Positions 36,189 through 44,491 of a stretch of DNA of 53,813 bases are shown piece after piece (positions within the stretch are counted from its first letter, which is position 1; every line of letters starts with the position of its first letter). The position numbers and the translations under genes were made by a program. A model generated the notes under the pieces. The model was not told where the DNA came from and did no database searches. It saw only the letters and a program-made list of their open reading frames with translations. This DNA comes from an uncultured Lachnospiraceae bacterium (lineage in GTDB: Bacteria > Bacillota > Clostridia > Lachnospirales > Lachnospiraceae). Location of the stretch: the NCBI GenBank assembly GCA_900554925.1, contig USJG01000003.1:1-53813 (forward strand). Direction: 5' to 3'.

Positions 36189-37316
36189 ATGAAAACAGTA
36201 GAAAAGACGGGAAATAAAAATAATAAAAATCCTTTTAAACGGGCGTTGGCGGGCTTTGCAGCGCTGACAGCAGCAGCGTGCATTGCGGTGATCGGCCTGG
36301 TGGTGTATGTGGATCCTTTTTTTCATTATCACAGTCCGTTGAAAGGCTTTCCTTATCTGGTGGACAACCAACTGTCTCAAAATCCGGGTATGGCTGCCCA
36401 CATGGAGTATGACAGCGTAATTTTGGGCTCTTCCATGACGGTCAATTTTCAGACTGCCTGGTTCCAGGAATTGATGGGACTTAATACCATTAAATTAAGC
36501 TATAGCGGAGCTTTCCCAAAAGATCAGGCAAATATCATGGATATTATTTTTCAAAGCGACAACAATAAAGGCAGTAAAAGGATAAAAAAGGTGTTTCTGG
36601 GGGTGGATGTCATCACTTACACCGGCGGGGTGGAGGAAACCAAGTATCCCATTCCTGAATATCTTTATGATGATAATTATATAAATGATATTGAATATGT
36701 GCTGAATAAGGACGTGGTACTTAACTATATCCTGCGCCCTATGGCAGATCCGGACCCTACCGATTTATCCAACGTATATGCCAGCTGGTGGACGGAAGAA
36801 TACTACAGTGAGCAATGGGTACTGCACAATTACACCTCTCCTGAGCAGGTGGAGGAGGAAACGCTGCCTGAGGCCTATCTTGCGGCAGTGGAGAAAAATC
36901 TTGCGGAAAATATCTGCCCCTATATAGAGGCAAATCCGGAGACGGAATTTGTGATATTCTTTCCGCCCTACAGCATCCTGTTTTGGAATGATGTGTTAAA
37001 GGAAAATCATCTGGATGCCACCATAGAAGAATACAGGTATATTACCAACCGGTTGAATGCGTATGAAAATGTTGAGGTATATTTTTTCCCGGATCAGGAG
37101 GAGATTATCTGTGACCTTAATAATTATGCGGATTACAGCCATTATCATCCTGAGTTTAACAGGTATATGGCAGAGTGCTTTGCGAAAAGGGTGAATCTGG
37201 TGGTAAAGGAGGATGCGGAGGATCATGTGCAGGGAAAGACCATTGACGAGTATCTGGAGCATATGAGAGAGATAGCAGAAAACTTTGATTACGAAGAATT
37301 GCTGTCCCGAAAGTAA
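36189..37316 (+). CDS. SGNH-type acyltransferase partner of MBOAT copy 3
   Basis: 375 residues with one N-terminal helix (about 19-41). The nucleophile motif is G80-S81-S82 (LGSSMT) and the second is D315-x-x-H318 in DYSHYHPEFN. Same role as the 18019 gene, but the two differ in length and sequence, so they may serve different acyl groups or polymers. Last gene of the operon. Confidence 0.85.
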   Translation: MKTVEKTGNKNNKNPFKRALAGFAALTAAACIAVIGLVVYVDPFFHYHSPLKGFPYLVDNQLSQNPGMAAHMEYDSVILGSSMTVNFQTAWFQELMGLNTIKLSYSGAFPKDQANIMDIIFQSDNNKGSKRIKKVFLGVDVITYTGGVEETKYPIPEYLYDDNYINDIEYVLNKDVVLNYILRPMADPDPTDLSNVYASWWTEEYYSEQWVLHNYTSPEQVEEETLPEAYLAAVEKNLAENICPYIEANPETEFVIFFPPYSILFWNDVLKENHLDATIEEYRYITNRLNAYENVEVYFFPDQEEIICDLNNYADYSHYHPEFNRYMAECFAKRVNLVVKEDAEDHVQGKTIDEYLEHMREIAENFDYEELLSRK

Positions 37317-37416
37317 ATTGTTATAGGAAATCAGGGTGCGGTACTTTTAGAAAGTGATCTGGCAGATTGCCCAAATCTTCCAAACGTCTTCTGATACCCG
37401 AATCTATGATAATAAA

Positions 37417-37445
37417 TGCGCCGATGGCTAAAAGCCACCGGCGCA
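37417..37445 (-). terminator. Terminator of the reverse-strand SGNH-like gene
   Basis: A 13-bp stem with one A-C mismatch, an AAA loop, then TTTATTAT on the reverse strand. It lies 12 bases after the reverse-strand stop. Confidence 0.7.
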
Positions 37446-37457
37446 TACTCGATTAAC

Positions 37458-38552
37458 TTACTGTGCGGCAGTAGAGTTTACGACTCCCATCCGGTTATTG
37501 ATGATGTCAGCAATCCTCTCTGCCAGTTTTTCGCGGCCGGCATTATTATAATGCATATAATCGGCCATATATTCTTCATAATTGTCTTCATTGATCGTGC
37601 CGAAGTAATTGTCGATAAAAGATACGCCGCAGTCCATAACAGCGTCCGCTTCTTTTACCAGATAATGATTTAAGGTACCGTTCCCTAAATCTGTTTTGGT
37701 GCCATTGTGGAGCTCACCTTCTTCATCCATGTATTGTGCGTAAGTAGGAGACATTACAAAAATACGGATGTAAGGCCAGGTGCTTTTAATGTTTTCAATT
37801 GTCGTCCGAAGGCCGCCGGTAAAAGCAGTAACATCATAAGGGTTGTCCGGATTATCGGAAGGAGTGCCCATATTATAGTCGGTACTGTCATACATGATAA
37901 CAATAATGTCGACCTTGTCCATATCTACGGTTTTCATAACCTCTACAGTTTCCGCGTACCGGGGGTCAGCCTCGTCATTGGCAATAGAAGAAATGGCGGT
38001 AAATTCATTGTTGCGGAAACATTCCACTACATAATAAAAGTTAAAATGATCCTTGGTATATTCCGGATTATAGACCGGATATTTACAAGCCGCTGAAGAG
38101 TAAGGAAAAGCACAGTCATAAACTACGGAATCGGTTTTGGCAGCAATCTGAGCGGCCAGTCCGGTATCGCCTCTGTCATCGGCAAAAGGATTGTTGCCCA
38201 GACAGAGAATAGTAGTTACACCGTCATCTTCATGCCCTTCCAGCAGGGAAGAATCCATGGGAATGATCATGTCCAATGTTTCAATATCAAACTGTGAGGT
38301 ATCCACGTTTTCTGTATCAATGTCCAGAGGGGTTCCCTGATTCCATCTGTATAACCTGTAAACAGATACCACAGCAATCAGAAGGATTGCCGCCAGCAGG
38401 ACTACGTGTAAAATAATTTGGGTGCTGGTCTTCCGGGAAGAGGGAGAATCGTTTTTGGCTTCGGACGGATTTGTGCCTGAAGGGTCAGAGGAGGAAATCT
38501 CCTGTGGGTCATTTATCTGATTTTCAGGGGTTATATTTTTATCTTGCTTCAT
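37458..38552 (-). CDS. SGNH-fold membrane protein lacking the nucleophile Ser
   Basis: 364 residues. An Asn/Ser/Pro-rich cytoplasmic N-terminus (1-41), one membrane helix (about 45-66) and an outside SGNH-like domain. The block-I motif reads LCLGNNPFADD, so G119-N120-N121 stands where Gly-Asp-Ser is normal. The C-terminal D-x-x-H is kept in DYMHYNNAG. The nucleophile is therefore missing and hydrolase activity is unlikely. A binding or structural role is possible. AAGGAG lies 11 bases before the ATG. Confidence 0.85.
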   Translation of the reverse strand: MKQDKNITPENQINDPQEISSSDPSGTNPSEAKNDSPSSRKTSTQIILHVVLLAAILLIAVVSVYRLYRWNQGTPLDIDTENVDTSQFDIETLDMIIPMDSSLLEGHEDDGVTTILCLGNNPFADDRGDTGLAAQIAAKTDSVVYDCAFPYSSAACKYPVYNPEYTKDHFNFYYVVECFRNNEFTAISSIANDEADPRYAETVEVMKTVDMDKVDIIVIMYDSTDYNMGTPSDNPDNPYDVTAFTGGLRTTIENIKSTWPYIRIFVMSPTYAQYMDEEGELHNGTKTDLGNGTLNHYLVKEADAVMDCGVSFIDNYFGTINEDNYEEYMADYMHYNNAGREKLAERIADIINNRMGVVNSTAAQ

Positions 38553-38870
38553 TTCATAAAATTCTCCTTAATACTTTCTTACATATTCATAGCGATTAAT
38601 CATTATTTTACTATTATTCAGATAAAAAATCCACATATTCATAAAAATTTAAGATACAGGTCAAACAATAGGGAGTCTTCTGCCATTTTTCGCATATAAG
38701 ATTCGAATGTCCAAAGGTGTTTGGTAAATTTGTAATCGTCAGATTGCGCAAAAGAAATTGCTAAGCTGTCATTGTAAAGGAAAATGAGATTTTCTTAATG
38801 GTCTGCAAGAGATTAGCAATTTCGGGACATGGATGTCCCGAAAAGTCCGCTATGAGCCCGGATGGAGGCA
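38553..38870. other. Intergenic region with hairpin and small repeats
   Basis: About 320 bases. ACATATTCATA occurs twice (38581-38591 and 38633-38643), and TTCGGGACAT forms a perfect 10-bp inverted repeat with ATGTCCCGAA at 38821-38842. No gene is supported. Confidence 0.5.
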
Positions 38871-38897
38871 TAAAAAGGGCCGGGGATTCCCCGGCCC
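38871..38897 (-). terminator. Terminator of the zinc-ribbon gene
   Basis: GGGCCGGGG pairs with CCCCGGCCC (9 bp, loop ATT), followed on the reverse strand by TTTTTA. It ends the reverse-strand gene at 38921. Confidence 0.85.
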
Positions 38898-38920
38898 ATA
38901 TGAGCGTTGTGATCTGAAAT

Positions 38921-39256
38921 TCAGTGTGTCTGTGGCTGGTCGTAACCGCCGGTATTTCTTTGTGCTTTCGTAGCCAGCAGAGTAGTGATTGGAAGATTGG
39001 CTTCGTTCTGTGCCTGAAGCTCTTTGTACCACTTGCTGTATTTGTACATGCGGTATGTAGTTTTCAGCTTAGATAGCTGTTTCTCATCTGCACAGGCATT
39101 TTTGAAGGCTTCCCGCTGTGCCATATCCAGGTCTACATAATCCAGATAAGATATTTGAAGTTCGGTCAGCGGATCAGTGCATTTAGGACATATCATCTTG
39201 TGTCCGTTTAACATAAATATTCGGTGACAGCGTTTGCAGTAATGCATGTACATCAT
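38921..39256 (-). CDS. Small zinc-ribbon protein
   Basis: 111 residues. It begins with two Cys pairs (CKRC at about 7-10 and CPKC at about 23-26), which form a zinc ribbon, followed by a helical, charged domain of about 80 residues. No DNA-binding helix-turn-helix is obvious. I do not recognise a function. The GAGGGG site lies ten bases before the ATG at 39256. The second ATG at 39253 is also possible. Confidence 0.75.
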   Translation of the reverse strand: MMYMHYCKRCHRIFMLNGHKMICPKCTDPLTELQISYLDYVDLDMAQREAFKNACADEKQLSKLKTTYRMYKYSKWYKELQAQNEANLPITTLLATKAQRNTGGYDQPQTH

Positions 39257-39305
39257 AACAAAATTCCCCTCTTCTCAAATAAGCATAATTGTAAAGTCGT
39301 ATATT

Positions 39306-39333
39306 AGTTTACAGATGTTGCGAAAAAAGTCAA
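39306..39333 (-). promoter_or_regulatory. Promoter of the zinc-ribbon gene
   Basis: On the reverse strand TTGACT (39333-39328), a 16-base spacer and TAAACT (39311-39306). Confidence 0.55.
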
Positions 39334-39363
39334 TAACTTATAGGTTGTAATTTAAAGATTTTA

Positions 39364-39391
39364 TTGACAAAAATCGGTAAAAAATTATGTA
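39364..39391 (+). promoter_or_regulatory. Possible forward promoter at the start of repeat copy A
   Basis: TTGACA (39364-39369), a 16-base spacer and TATGTA (39386-39391). No clear gene follows at once. Confidence 0.4.
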
Positions 39392-39457
39392 AACTTCCAG
39401 TTTTCTAAATATTAAGCCTTTTTAGCACATAAAAAAACAAAAAGATAGTATCAATTA
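39384..39457 (+). repeat. Direct repeat copy A
   Basis: 74 bases that match 40643-40716 at 61 of 74 positions without gaps (hand count). The offset is 1259 bases. Confidence 0.75.
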
Positions 39458-39469
39458 TAATTAATAGAC

Positions 39470-39613
39470 ATGACATATAGTTGTGGTGTTTTGCCTGATA
39501 TAATAATATTTTCAAAAGCAGAATTTTTTACATATGACGAGGAACCGGTGACAGTGGGAATGATGAACGATTTTATGATTGTGCCTGAAAAATTGAAGAT
39601 GGTAATTATGTGA
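39470..39613 (+). CDS. Doubtful 47-residue frame, perhaps a remnant
   Basis: ATG at 39470, TGA at 39611-39613. The peptide has plausible composition (DIIIFSKAEFFTYDEEP) but no ribosome binding site. It could be a decayed gene behind repeat copy A or chance. Confidence 0.25.
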   Translation: MTYSCGVLPDIIIFSKAEFFTYDEEPVTVGMMNDFMIVPEKLKMVIM

Positions 39614-39652
39614 TTATATGACGAAAATATTCATATAAAATTCACTAAAAAT

Positions 39653-39684
39653 TTATTGCATTTTTTGCAGTAACAGAATAGGAT
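39653..39684 (+). promoter_or_regulatory. Promoter and operator candidate of the toxin-antitoxin genes
   Basis: TTGCAT (39656-39661), a 17-base spacer and TAGGAT (39679-39684). An imperfect inverted repeat, TTATTGCA (39653-39660) and TGCAGTAA (39666-39673), covers the -35, the usual layout for autoregulation by an antitoxin. Confidence 0.5.
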
Positions 39685-39742
39685 GTAGATAGGAAAGTAT
39701 ATCTAATTAGAAATAAGCTATACTAACAAAGGAGGTGTTTAT

Positions 39743-39949
39743 ATGGCAACTTCAAGTATTACTAAGAATTTTGTCATATCTGGCAAGGAACAGGTGGAGA
39801 TGTTTGTTAATGCGATTGAAGAATCTGCCAAAAACCGTCCTGTTCAAACATCTGTAGCTGCACGTGAAATAAAAGGTGAGAATGAACTGAGAGAATTAAT
39901 GCGGCTGCGTAAACTGAAAGCGAAGGAGAAAGTGAATGCCGGAAAATGA
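39743..39949 (+). CDS. Small antitoxin-like protein
   Basis: 68 residues, AAAGGAGG seven bases before the ATG. It starts with MATSSITKNFVISG, then a helix, and ends in a Lys/Arg-rich helix. The start and the size match small antitoxins paired with GNAT toxins in Clostridia. The last 14 bases overlap an ATG (39936) in the frame of the toxin gene. It is probably the DNA-binding repressor of the pair. Confidence 0.8.
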   Translation: MATSSITKNFVISGKEQVEMFVNAIEESAKNRPVQTSVAAREIKGENELRELMRLRKLKAKEKVNAGK

Positions 39950-40022
39950 TAAATTTTTTTCGGTCAATATCCGAGAGTATTTGGCATTAGGAAATGATGA
40001 ATAAGCCGGAGAGCCAGCACTT

Positions 40023-40550
40023 ATGGAGTTGCTTTCCGGTTTTTCATGTCCTCAAAATCTGGATGTTGAGCGTTTTTTGAAGAAAAATGCTGTTGAATTT
40101 ACTAAGAAAAATCAATCTGTAACATATCTTGTAATCTCTGCTGAGGATGTCAGTTTATTAGGATATTTCACACTGGCATTAAAGCCTTTGACCGTCAGAG
40201 GAGAAACGGTAAGTAATACTACCAAAAGAAAGTTGTTACGTATTAGTGAATTAGACGAGGAAACGGATACATATACCATGTCTGCTTATTTGATTGCACA
40301 GTTGGGAAAGAATTTTTCGGAAGATGAAGGGAGAAAAATCTCTGGTGCTGAATTGTTAAAATTGGCATGGGATAAAATCAGGGAAATACAGTATTTAAGC
40401 GGTGGGATGGTAACATTTCTGGAAGCGGAAAAACGAGAAAAATTACTATCTTTTTATCGTAATAACAGTTTCTCCGAGTTTGATACCAGACAAACATCGC
40501 CAGACAGCGAAAATCAGCATGAGATGGTGCAGCTTTTGAGATTACTCTAG
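40023..40550 (+). CDS. GNAT-fold toxin-like acetyltransferase (interrupted at its N-terminus)
   Basis: 175 residues from the ATG at 40023. GNAT features are visible: a beta strand pair with YLVISAED and GYFTLALKP, a pyrophosphate-loop region near AYLIAQLGKN, and FYRNNSF late in the chain. TacT-type toxins acetylate charged tRNA. The same frame is open from an ATG at 39936 that overlaps the antitoxin gene, with one TAA at 40002-40004 after 22 codons. Seven residue-like codons follow it before 40023. GGAGAG nine bases before 40023 could let ribosomes restart, so the protein may still be made without its first 29 residues. Confidence 0.75.
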   Translation: MELLSGFSCPQNLDVERFLKKNAVEFTKKNQSVTYLVISAEDVSLLGYFTLALKPLTVRGETVSNTTKRKLLRISELDEETDTYTMSAYLIAQLGKNFSEDEGRKISGAELLKLAWDKIREIQYLSGGMVTFLEAEKREKLLSFYRNNSFSEFDTRQTSPDSENQHEMVQLLRLL

Positions 40551-40642
40551 AAATACTTCGCTAAAATACATATCAATGCAATTTTTGAATGTGCAGCAAA
40601 TCGGAGGAACCAAAAGAGTACAGAGTTGTAAAAGCTGGTAAA

Positions 40643-40716
40643 ATTATGTAAACTTCTACCTTTTTAAATATTAAGCTTTTTTGACACATGAAAAAACAAA
40701 ATGATTGTGCTAATTA
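40643..40716 (+). repeat. Direct repeat copy B
   Basis: The partner of 39384-39457. It lies just upstream of and partly inside the promoter of the muramidase gene. Confidence 0.75.
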
Positions 40717-40733
40717 GGTATAAATGGTATAAT
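40705..40733 (+). promoter_or_regulatory. Promoter of the muramidase gene
   Basis: TTGTGC (40705-40710), a 17-base spacer and a perfect TATAAT (40728-40733). The leader to the ATG at 40802 is about 60 bases. Confidence 0.7.
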
Positions 40734-40801
40734 ACCCAAAGGTGTACATAAATGTTGATTTGAAAATATTACAAAATTGTTAAATTGGAGGGTTTACATA
40801 A

Positions 40802-43252
40802 ATGAGTAAGTTGCTGCGTAAAATACGAAAGCGTAAAAGAGGCGGCGGATATGCCGGTAAGCATAGAGAATTTGAAGAATTAGAGTGGATGGATTTTGAC
40901 GAAGAATACGAAGAATACGAAGATGATGACTATGACGAAGAAGATTACGAGGAAGATGATGAGGGCTACGAAGTAGACGAGGATTACGACGAAGAGGACG
41001 AGGACTACGAAGTAGACGAAGATTACGACGAAGACGATGAGTACTACGAGGAAGACGAGGATTACGAGGAAGATGATGAGGACTACGAAGTAGACGAGGA
41101 TTATGACGAAGAGGATGAGGACTACGAAGTAGACGAGGATTACGACGAAGAGGACGAAGACTACGAGGAAGACGAAGATGATGACTATGACGAGGAGGAG
41201 GAAGCCTCCGGGGGAGTCTTTAAGAGGATCGTATATAAGATTACACAGATGTCCGCAGTCGATCATGTAGTAGCTTTTACCGGAGCGGCGGTGCTTGTTC
41301 TGGCAATTTTTACAGGCACAATGTATCTGAATGCCAGAAGCAATAAACAACAGCTGGAGACCTTTGCGGAGGTCGGCGCAGGGATGGAGGATATGGGCAT
41401 CATCGGCGAGAGCGGTCTTCTGGCGATTTCCGATGCACAGGCGGCCAGGTTAATGGCGGCAGAATTTGAACAGCAGGAGGAATACGAAGAAACTACAGAG
41501 GGAAACATAGAGGTAGCCATGGATTTAACCTCTATACAAAAGGATCTTAAGATTAAATTTATTAATAAGAAAACTGGAAAGCTGATTCCCAACGTCAGCT
41601 TTAAGGTTGAGATTGAAAAACCCTCCGGAGGTACTTATACGAAAGAGGATGACGATAAAGACGGTATTATTTACCAGACTGATCTGGAGCCGGGTAAGTA
41701 TAAAGTAAAAATCATTGCTCCGTCATCGGATGATGAGTACGATATTTCTTCGGAAGCTATAGCCATTACGGTAAGAGATACCATTGAATATAAAAAAGTA
41801 GATGTTTCCAACGAGATCAAAACAGAGGCACAGGTCAATGTGGCAGCGGAGGATACCAAGGTCAATGAGACGGTGGTGGAATCCACGAATACAGATACTG
41901 TAGAGTGGGTGGAATCTACTAAAACGGTGATCGAAGGAACAGAAAAATCGGAGGAAAGCTATGAAAAGGTTGATAAAAGTCAAATAGCTGATCCAGAGAA
42001 GCAGGCATCTTCAGGGTTCAGGCTGCTGACAGCGGAAGGTGGTGGCGAAACCCCATCTGAGTCGGAACCTACAGATTCTCCTACACAGGAGCCAACAGAA
42101 GAACCTACAGCTTCTCCTACGCAGGAACCGACAGAAGAACCTACAGCTTCTCCTACGCAGGAACCCACGGAAGAACCTACTGCATCAGCAACACCTACAG
42201 CCACTGTGACGGCAACACCCACAGCCACCGCCACGGCGACACCCACAGTTACTCCAACAGTAACTCCCACAGCAACCCCGTCGGTATCGCCCTCGGCAAC
42301 ACCTACAATAAGCCCGTCACCCACACCCTCGGCCACGCCCACAGCGACGCCTAATGGCGCCAGGACAGATACGAAGAGCACCTTAAAGACTACCAGTGGA
42401 GAGACACTGTATATAAAGAAGTCTGACGGCAGCTTTGTGGAGGCAAAATACGCCGATTACTATACTTATTCAGAGTTTTACCGCAAAGTGACTAAGACCA
42501 CCGGAGAATACCGGTATACCGGATGGCAGACCATTGATGGCGTGACATACTTTTTTGACAAGAATGGCAACAAGGTAACTGGAGAACAGGTCATTCAGGG
42601 GGCAAAGTATAATTTTAACAGTGACGGTTCCTTAAACAACAGTTCAGGACATATGGGAATTGACGTTTCCAAGTATAATGGAACGATCGACTGGAATGCA
42701 GTTAAAAACAGCGGGGTTTCTTACGTGATCATACGCTGCGGCTACCGTGGTTCGACCCAGGGCGCCCTGATTGAAGACCCTATGTTTAAGAGCAATATCC
42801 AGGGAGCGACCAAGGCCGGAATTAAAGTTGGCGTTTACTTCTTTACCCAGGCAGTTAATGAGGTGGAAGCGGTAGAAGAGGCATCTATGGTGCTTAGTCT
42901 GATCAAGGGTTACAATATTTCCTATCCGGTATTTTTAGATGTGGAAGCCACAAGCGGAAATAACGGACGGGCAGATGGCATCAGTGTGGAAACCAGGACA
43001 GCGGTATGTAAAGCTTTCTGCCAGACCATACAGAATTCCGGTTACAAGGCGGGCATTTATGCTAATAAGACATGGCTGAATGAAAAGATCAACGCGCCCA
43101 GCCTGACGGGATATAAAATCTGGCTGGCCCAGTATGCGGCGACGCCTACCTACAACAGAACCAAGTATGATATGTGGCAGTATTCCTCAAAGGGAAAGGT
43201 ATCCGGTATCAGCGGAAATGTTGACATGAATATCAGTTATATGGGGTATTAG
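40802..43252 (+). CDS. Membrane-anchored GH25 muramidase with acidic tail
   Basis: 816 residues, GGAGGG nine bases upstream. Order: basic start (1-21), Asp/Glu/Tyr-only region (about 22-135), membrane helix (about 155-176), a linker, a Cna-B-like domain (about 245-330), a Ser/Thr/Pro/Glu-rich stretch with three 12-residue repeats and long Pro-Thr runs (about 415-520), a choline/glucan-binding-like repeat (GWQTIDGVTYFF, about 575-605) and a GH25 domain (about 615-815) with DVSKYNG, YVIIRCGY and FLDVEA acid residues. It should cut peptidoglycan glycan strands while the acidic tail stays in the cytoplasm. It has its own promoter. Confidence 0.95.
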   Translation: MSKLLRKIRKRKRGGGYAGKHREFEELEWMDFDEEYEEYEDDDYDEEDYEEDDEGYEVDEDYDEEDEDYEVDEDYDEDDEYYEEDEDYEEDDEDYEVDEDYDEEDEDYEVDEDYDEEDEDYEEDEDDDYDEEEEASGGVFKRIVYKITQMSAVDHVVAFTGAAVLVLAIFTGTMYLNARSNKQQLETFAEVGAGMEDMGIIGESGLLAISDAQAARLMAAEFEQQEEYEETTEGNIEVAMDLTSIQKDLKIKFINKKTGKLIPNVSFKVEIEKPSGGTYTKEDDDKDGIIYQTDLEPGKYKVKIIAPSSDDEYDISSEAIAITVRDTIEYKKVDVSNEIKTEAQVNVAAEDTKVNETVVESTNTDTVEWVESTKTVIEGTEKSEESYEKVDKSQIADPEKQASSGFRLLTAEGGGETPSESEPTDSPTQEPTEEPTASPTQEPTEEPTASPTQEPTEEPTASATPTATVTATPTATATATPTVTPTVTPTATPSVSPSATPTISPSPTPSATPTATPNGARTDTKSTLKTTSGETLYIKKSDGSFVEAKYADYYTYSEFYRKVTKTTGEYRYTGWQTIDGVTYFFDKNGNKVTGEQVIQGAKYNFNSDGSLNNSSGHMGIDVSKYNGTIDWNAVKNSGVSYVIIRCGYRGSTQGALIEDPMFKSNIQGATKAGIKVGVYFFTQAVNEVEAVEEASMVLSLIKGYNISYPVFLDVEATSGNNGRADGISVETRTAVCKAFCQTIQNSGYKAGIYANKTWLNEKINAPSLTGYKIWLAQYAATPTYNRTKYDMWQYSSKGKVSGISGNVDMNISYMGY
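40970..41164 (+). repeat. Tandem repeat, five 39-bp units
   Basis: Five in-frame copies of a 13-residue unit (EVDEDYDEEDEDY and variants), residues 57-121 of the muramidase. The first and fifth units differ only at one codon's third base. Confidence 0.9.
42080..42187 (+). repeat. Tandem repeat, three 36-bp units
   Basis: Three copies of PTQEPTEEPTAS (from residue 427 of the muramidase), a flexible wall-spanning linker. Confidence 0.9.
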
Positions 43253-43254
43253 GA

Positions 43255-43283
43255 TTGCTCTTTCACATAAAATGCGGTATAGT
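43255..43283 (+). promoter_or_regulatory. Promoter of rmlB
   Basis: TTGCTC (43255-43260), a 17-base spacer and TATAGT (43278-43283), just after the muramidase stop. Confidence 0.6.
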
Positions 43284-43326
43284 TAACCGTAGATAAAATT
43301 AGAATAAAATGGGAAAGGTCATAAAT

Positions 43327-44409
43327 ATGAGAACTTATCTGGTAACAGGAGGGGCCGGGTTTATCGGTTCCAATTATATTCATTATATGTTTAAGAAGTA
43401 TGGCGATGAGATCCGCATTATTAATGTGGACGTGCTTACCTATGCGGGAAACCTTGAAAATCTTAAGGATATAGAGGACAGGGATAATTACACATTTATT
43501 AAAGCGGACATCTGTGACAAGGAGGCCATCTCGCGGATATTTGCCGAAAATGATATTGACAGAGTCGTACATTTTGCGGCAGAAAGCCACGTTGACAGAA
43601 GCATTAAAGCACCTGAGATATTTGTGCAGACGAATGTGCTGGGAACAGCAGTGATGCTGAATTGCGCTAAGGCGGCATGGGAGAATGAGGACGGCAGCTT
43701 TAAGGCTGATAAAAAGTTTCTGCATGTATCTACAGATGAGGTATATGGCTCTCTGGAGGAAGAGGGAGGATATTTCTATGAAACAACTCCTTATGCGCCC
43801 CACAGTCCTTACTCAGCCAGCAAGGCAGGCTCGGACATGCTGGTAAAGGCATACATGGATACTTATAAGTTTCCTGCCAATATTACAAACTGCTCCAATA
43901 ATTATGGGCCTTATCAGTTCCCTGAAAAACTGATTCCTCTGATTATCAACAATGCCCTGCAGGGAAAGAAGCTTCCTGTATACGGAGATGGGAAAAATGT
44001 CCGCGACTGGCTTTATGTGGAGGATCATGCCAAAGCCATTGATATGGTGCAGGAAAAGGGAAGGCTTTTTGAAACATACAATATAGGCGGCCATAATGAA
44101 AAGCAAAACATAGAGATCATCCATATTATACTGGATACCCTTAAGGAAATGCTTCCGGAGGAAGACCCCAGAAAGAAGCTGGTAAGCGAAGACCTGATAA
44201 CTTATGTGGAGGATCGTAAGGGGCATGACAGAAGATATGCCATTTCGCCCGATAAGATTAAGGCCGAGATCGGATGGGAGCCTGAAACCATGTTTAAAGA
44301 GGGAATCAAGCGGACAATTGCCTGGTTCTTTGAGCATGAGGACTGGATGAAAAATGTGACCAGCGGTGATTATCAGAAGTATTATGAGGATATGTACAGG
44401 GACCGCTGA
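43327..44409 (+). CDS. rmlB: dTDP-glucose 4,6-dehydratase
   Basis: 360 residues from the ATG at 43327 (AAAGG eight bases upstream). The ATG at 43309 overlaps the promoter region and is less likely. NAD motif GGAGFIG (8-14), the catalytic TDEVYG set and YSASKAGSD with the Tyr/Lys pair, all typical. It makes dTDP-4-keto-6-deoxyglucose, the branch point of dTDP-rhamnose and dTDP-amino sugars. The neighbour genes are rmlA and rmlC. Confidence 0.95.
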   Translation: MRTYLVTGGAGFIGSNYIHYMFKKYGDEIRIINVDVLTYAGNLENLKDIEDRDNYTFIKADICDKEAISRIFAENDIDRVVHFAAESHVDRSIKAPEIFVQTNVLGTAVMLNCAKAAWENEDGSFKADKKFLHVSTDEVYGSLEEEGGYFYETTPYAPHSPYSASKAGSDMLVKAYMDTYKFPANITNCSNNYGPYQFPEKLIPLIINNALQGKKLPVYGDGKNVRDWLYVEDHAKAIDMVQEKGRLFETYNIGGHNEKQNIEIIHIILDTLKEMLPEEDPRKKLVSEDLITYVEDRKGHDRRYAISPDKIKAEIGWEPETMFKEGIKRTIAWFFEHEDWMKNVTSGDYQKYYEDMYRDR

Positions 44410-44458
44410 TAACTTGACTTTAAAAAGCAAAGGCCTGGTTTTTGAACCAGATGGAATT

Positions 44459-44491
44459 AAAATGGGAGTGATTTACAATCACTCCCATTTT
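44459..44491 (+). terminator. Terminator after rmlB
   Basis: A perfect 15-bp stem (AAAATGGGAGTGATT, loop TAC) followed by G after the T-run (TTTTG). It would work in both directions. Confidence 0.85.

Larger units (their letters stand above)
39257..39742. other. Long intergenic region with duplicated promoter sequence
   Basis: 486 bases. It holds promoters on both strands, copy A of a 74-bp direct repeat, a doubtful 47-codon frame at 39470-39613 and the toxin-antitoxin promoter. No other gene is supported. Confidence 0.6.

Noticed and set aside
39384..40716. Insertion sequence bounded by the repeats
   Set aside because: The repeats are direct, not inverted, and no transposase lies between them.
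40970..41164. Possible CRISPR-like array
   Set aside because: The units are contiguous, in frame and code for Asp/Glu/Tyr. There are no unique spacers.
40880..41350. Very hydrophobic reverse-strand frame of 156 codons
   Set aside because: It is the reverse complement of the Asp/Glu codon repeats (GAC/GAA read as Val/Phe). An artefact.
41980..42381. Val/Gly-rich reverse-strand frame of 133 codons
   Set aside because: It is opposite the Pro/Thr repeats of the muramidase and has no start signal.
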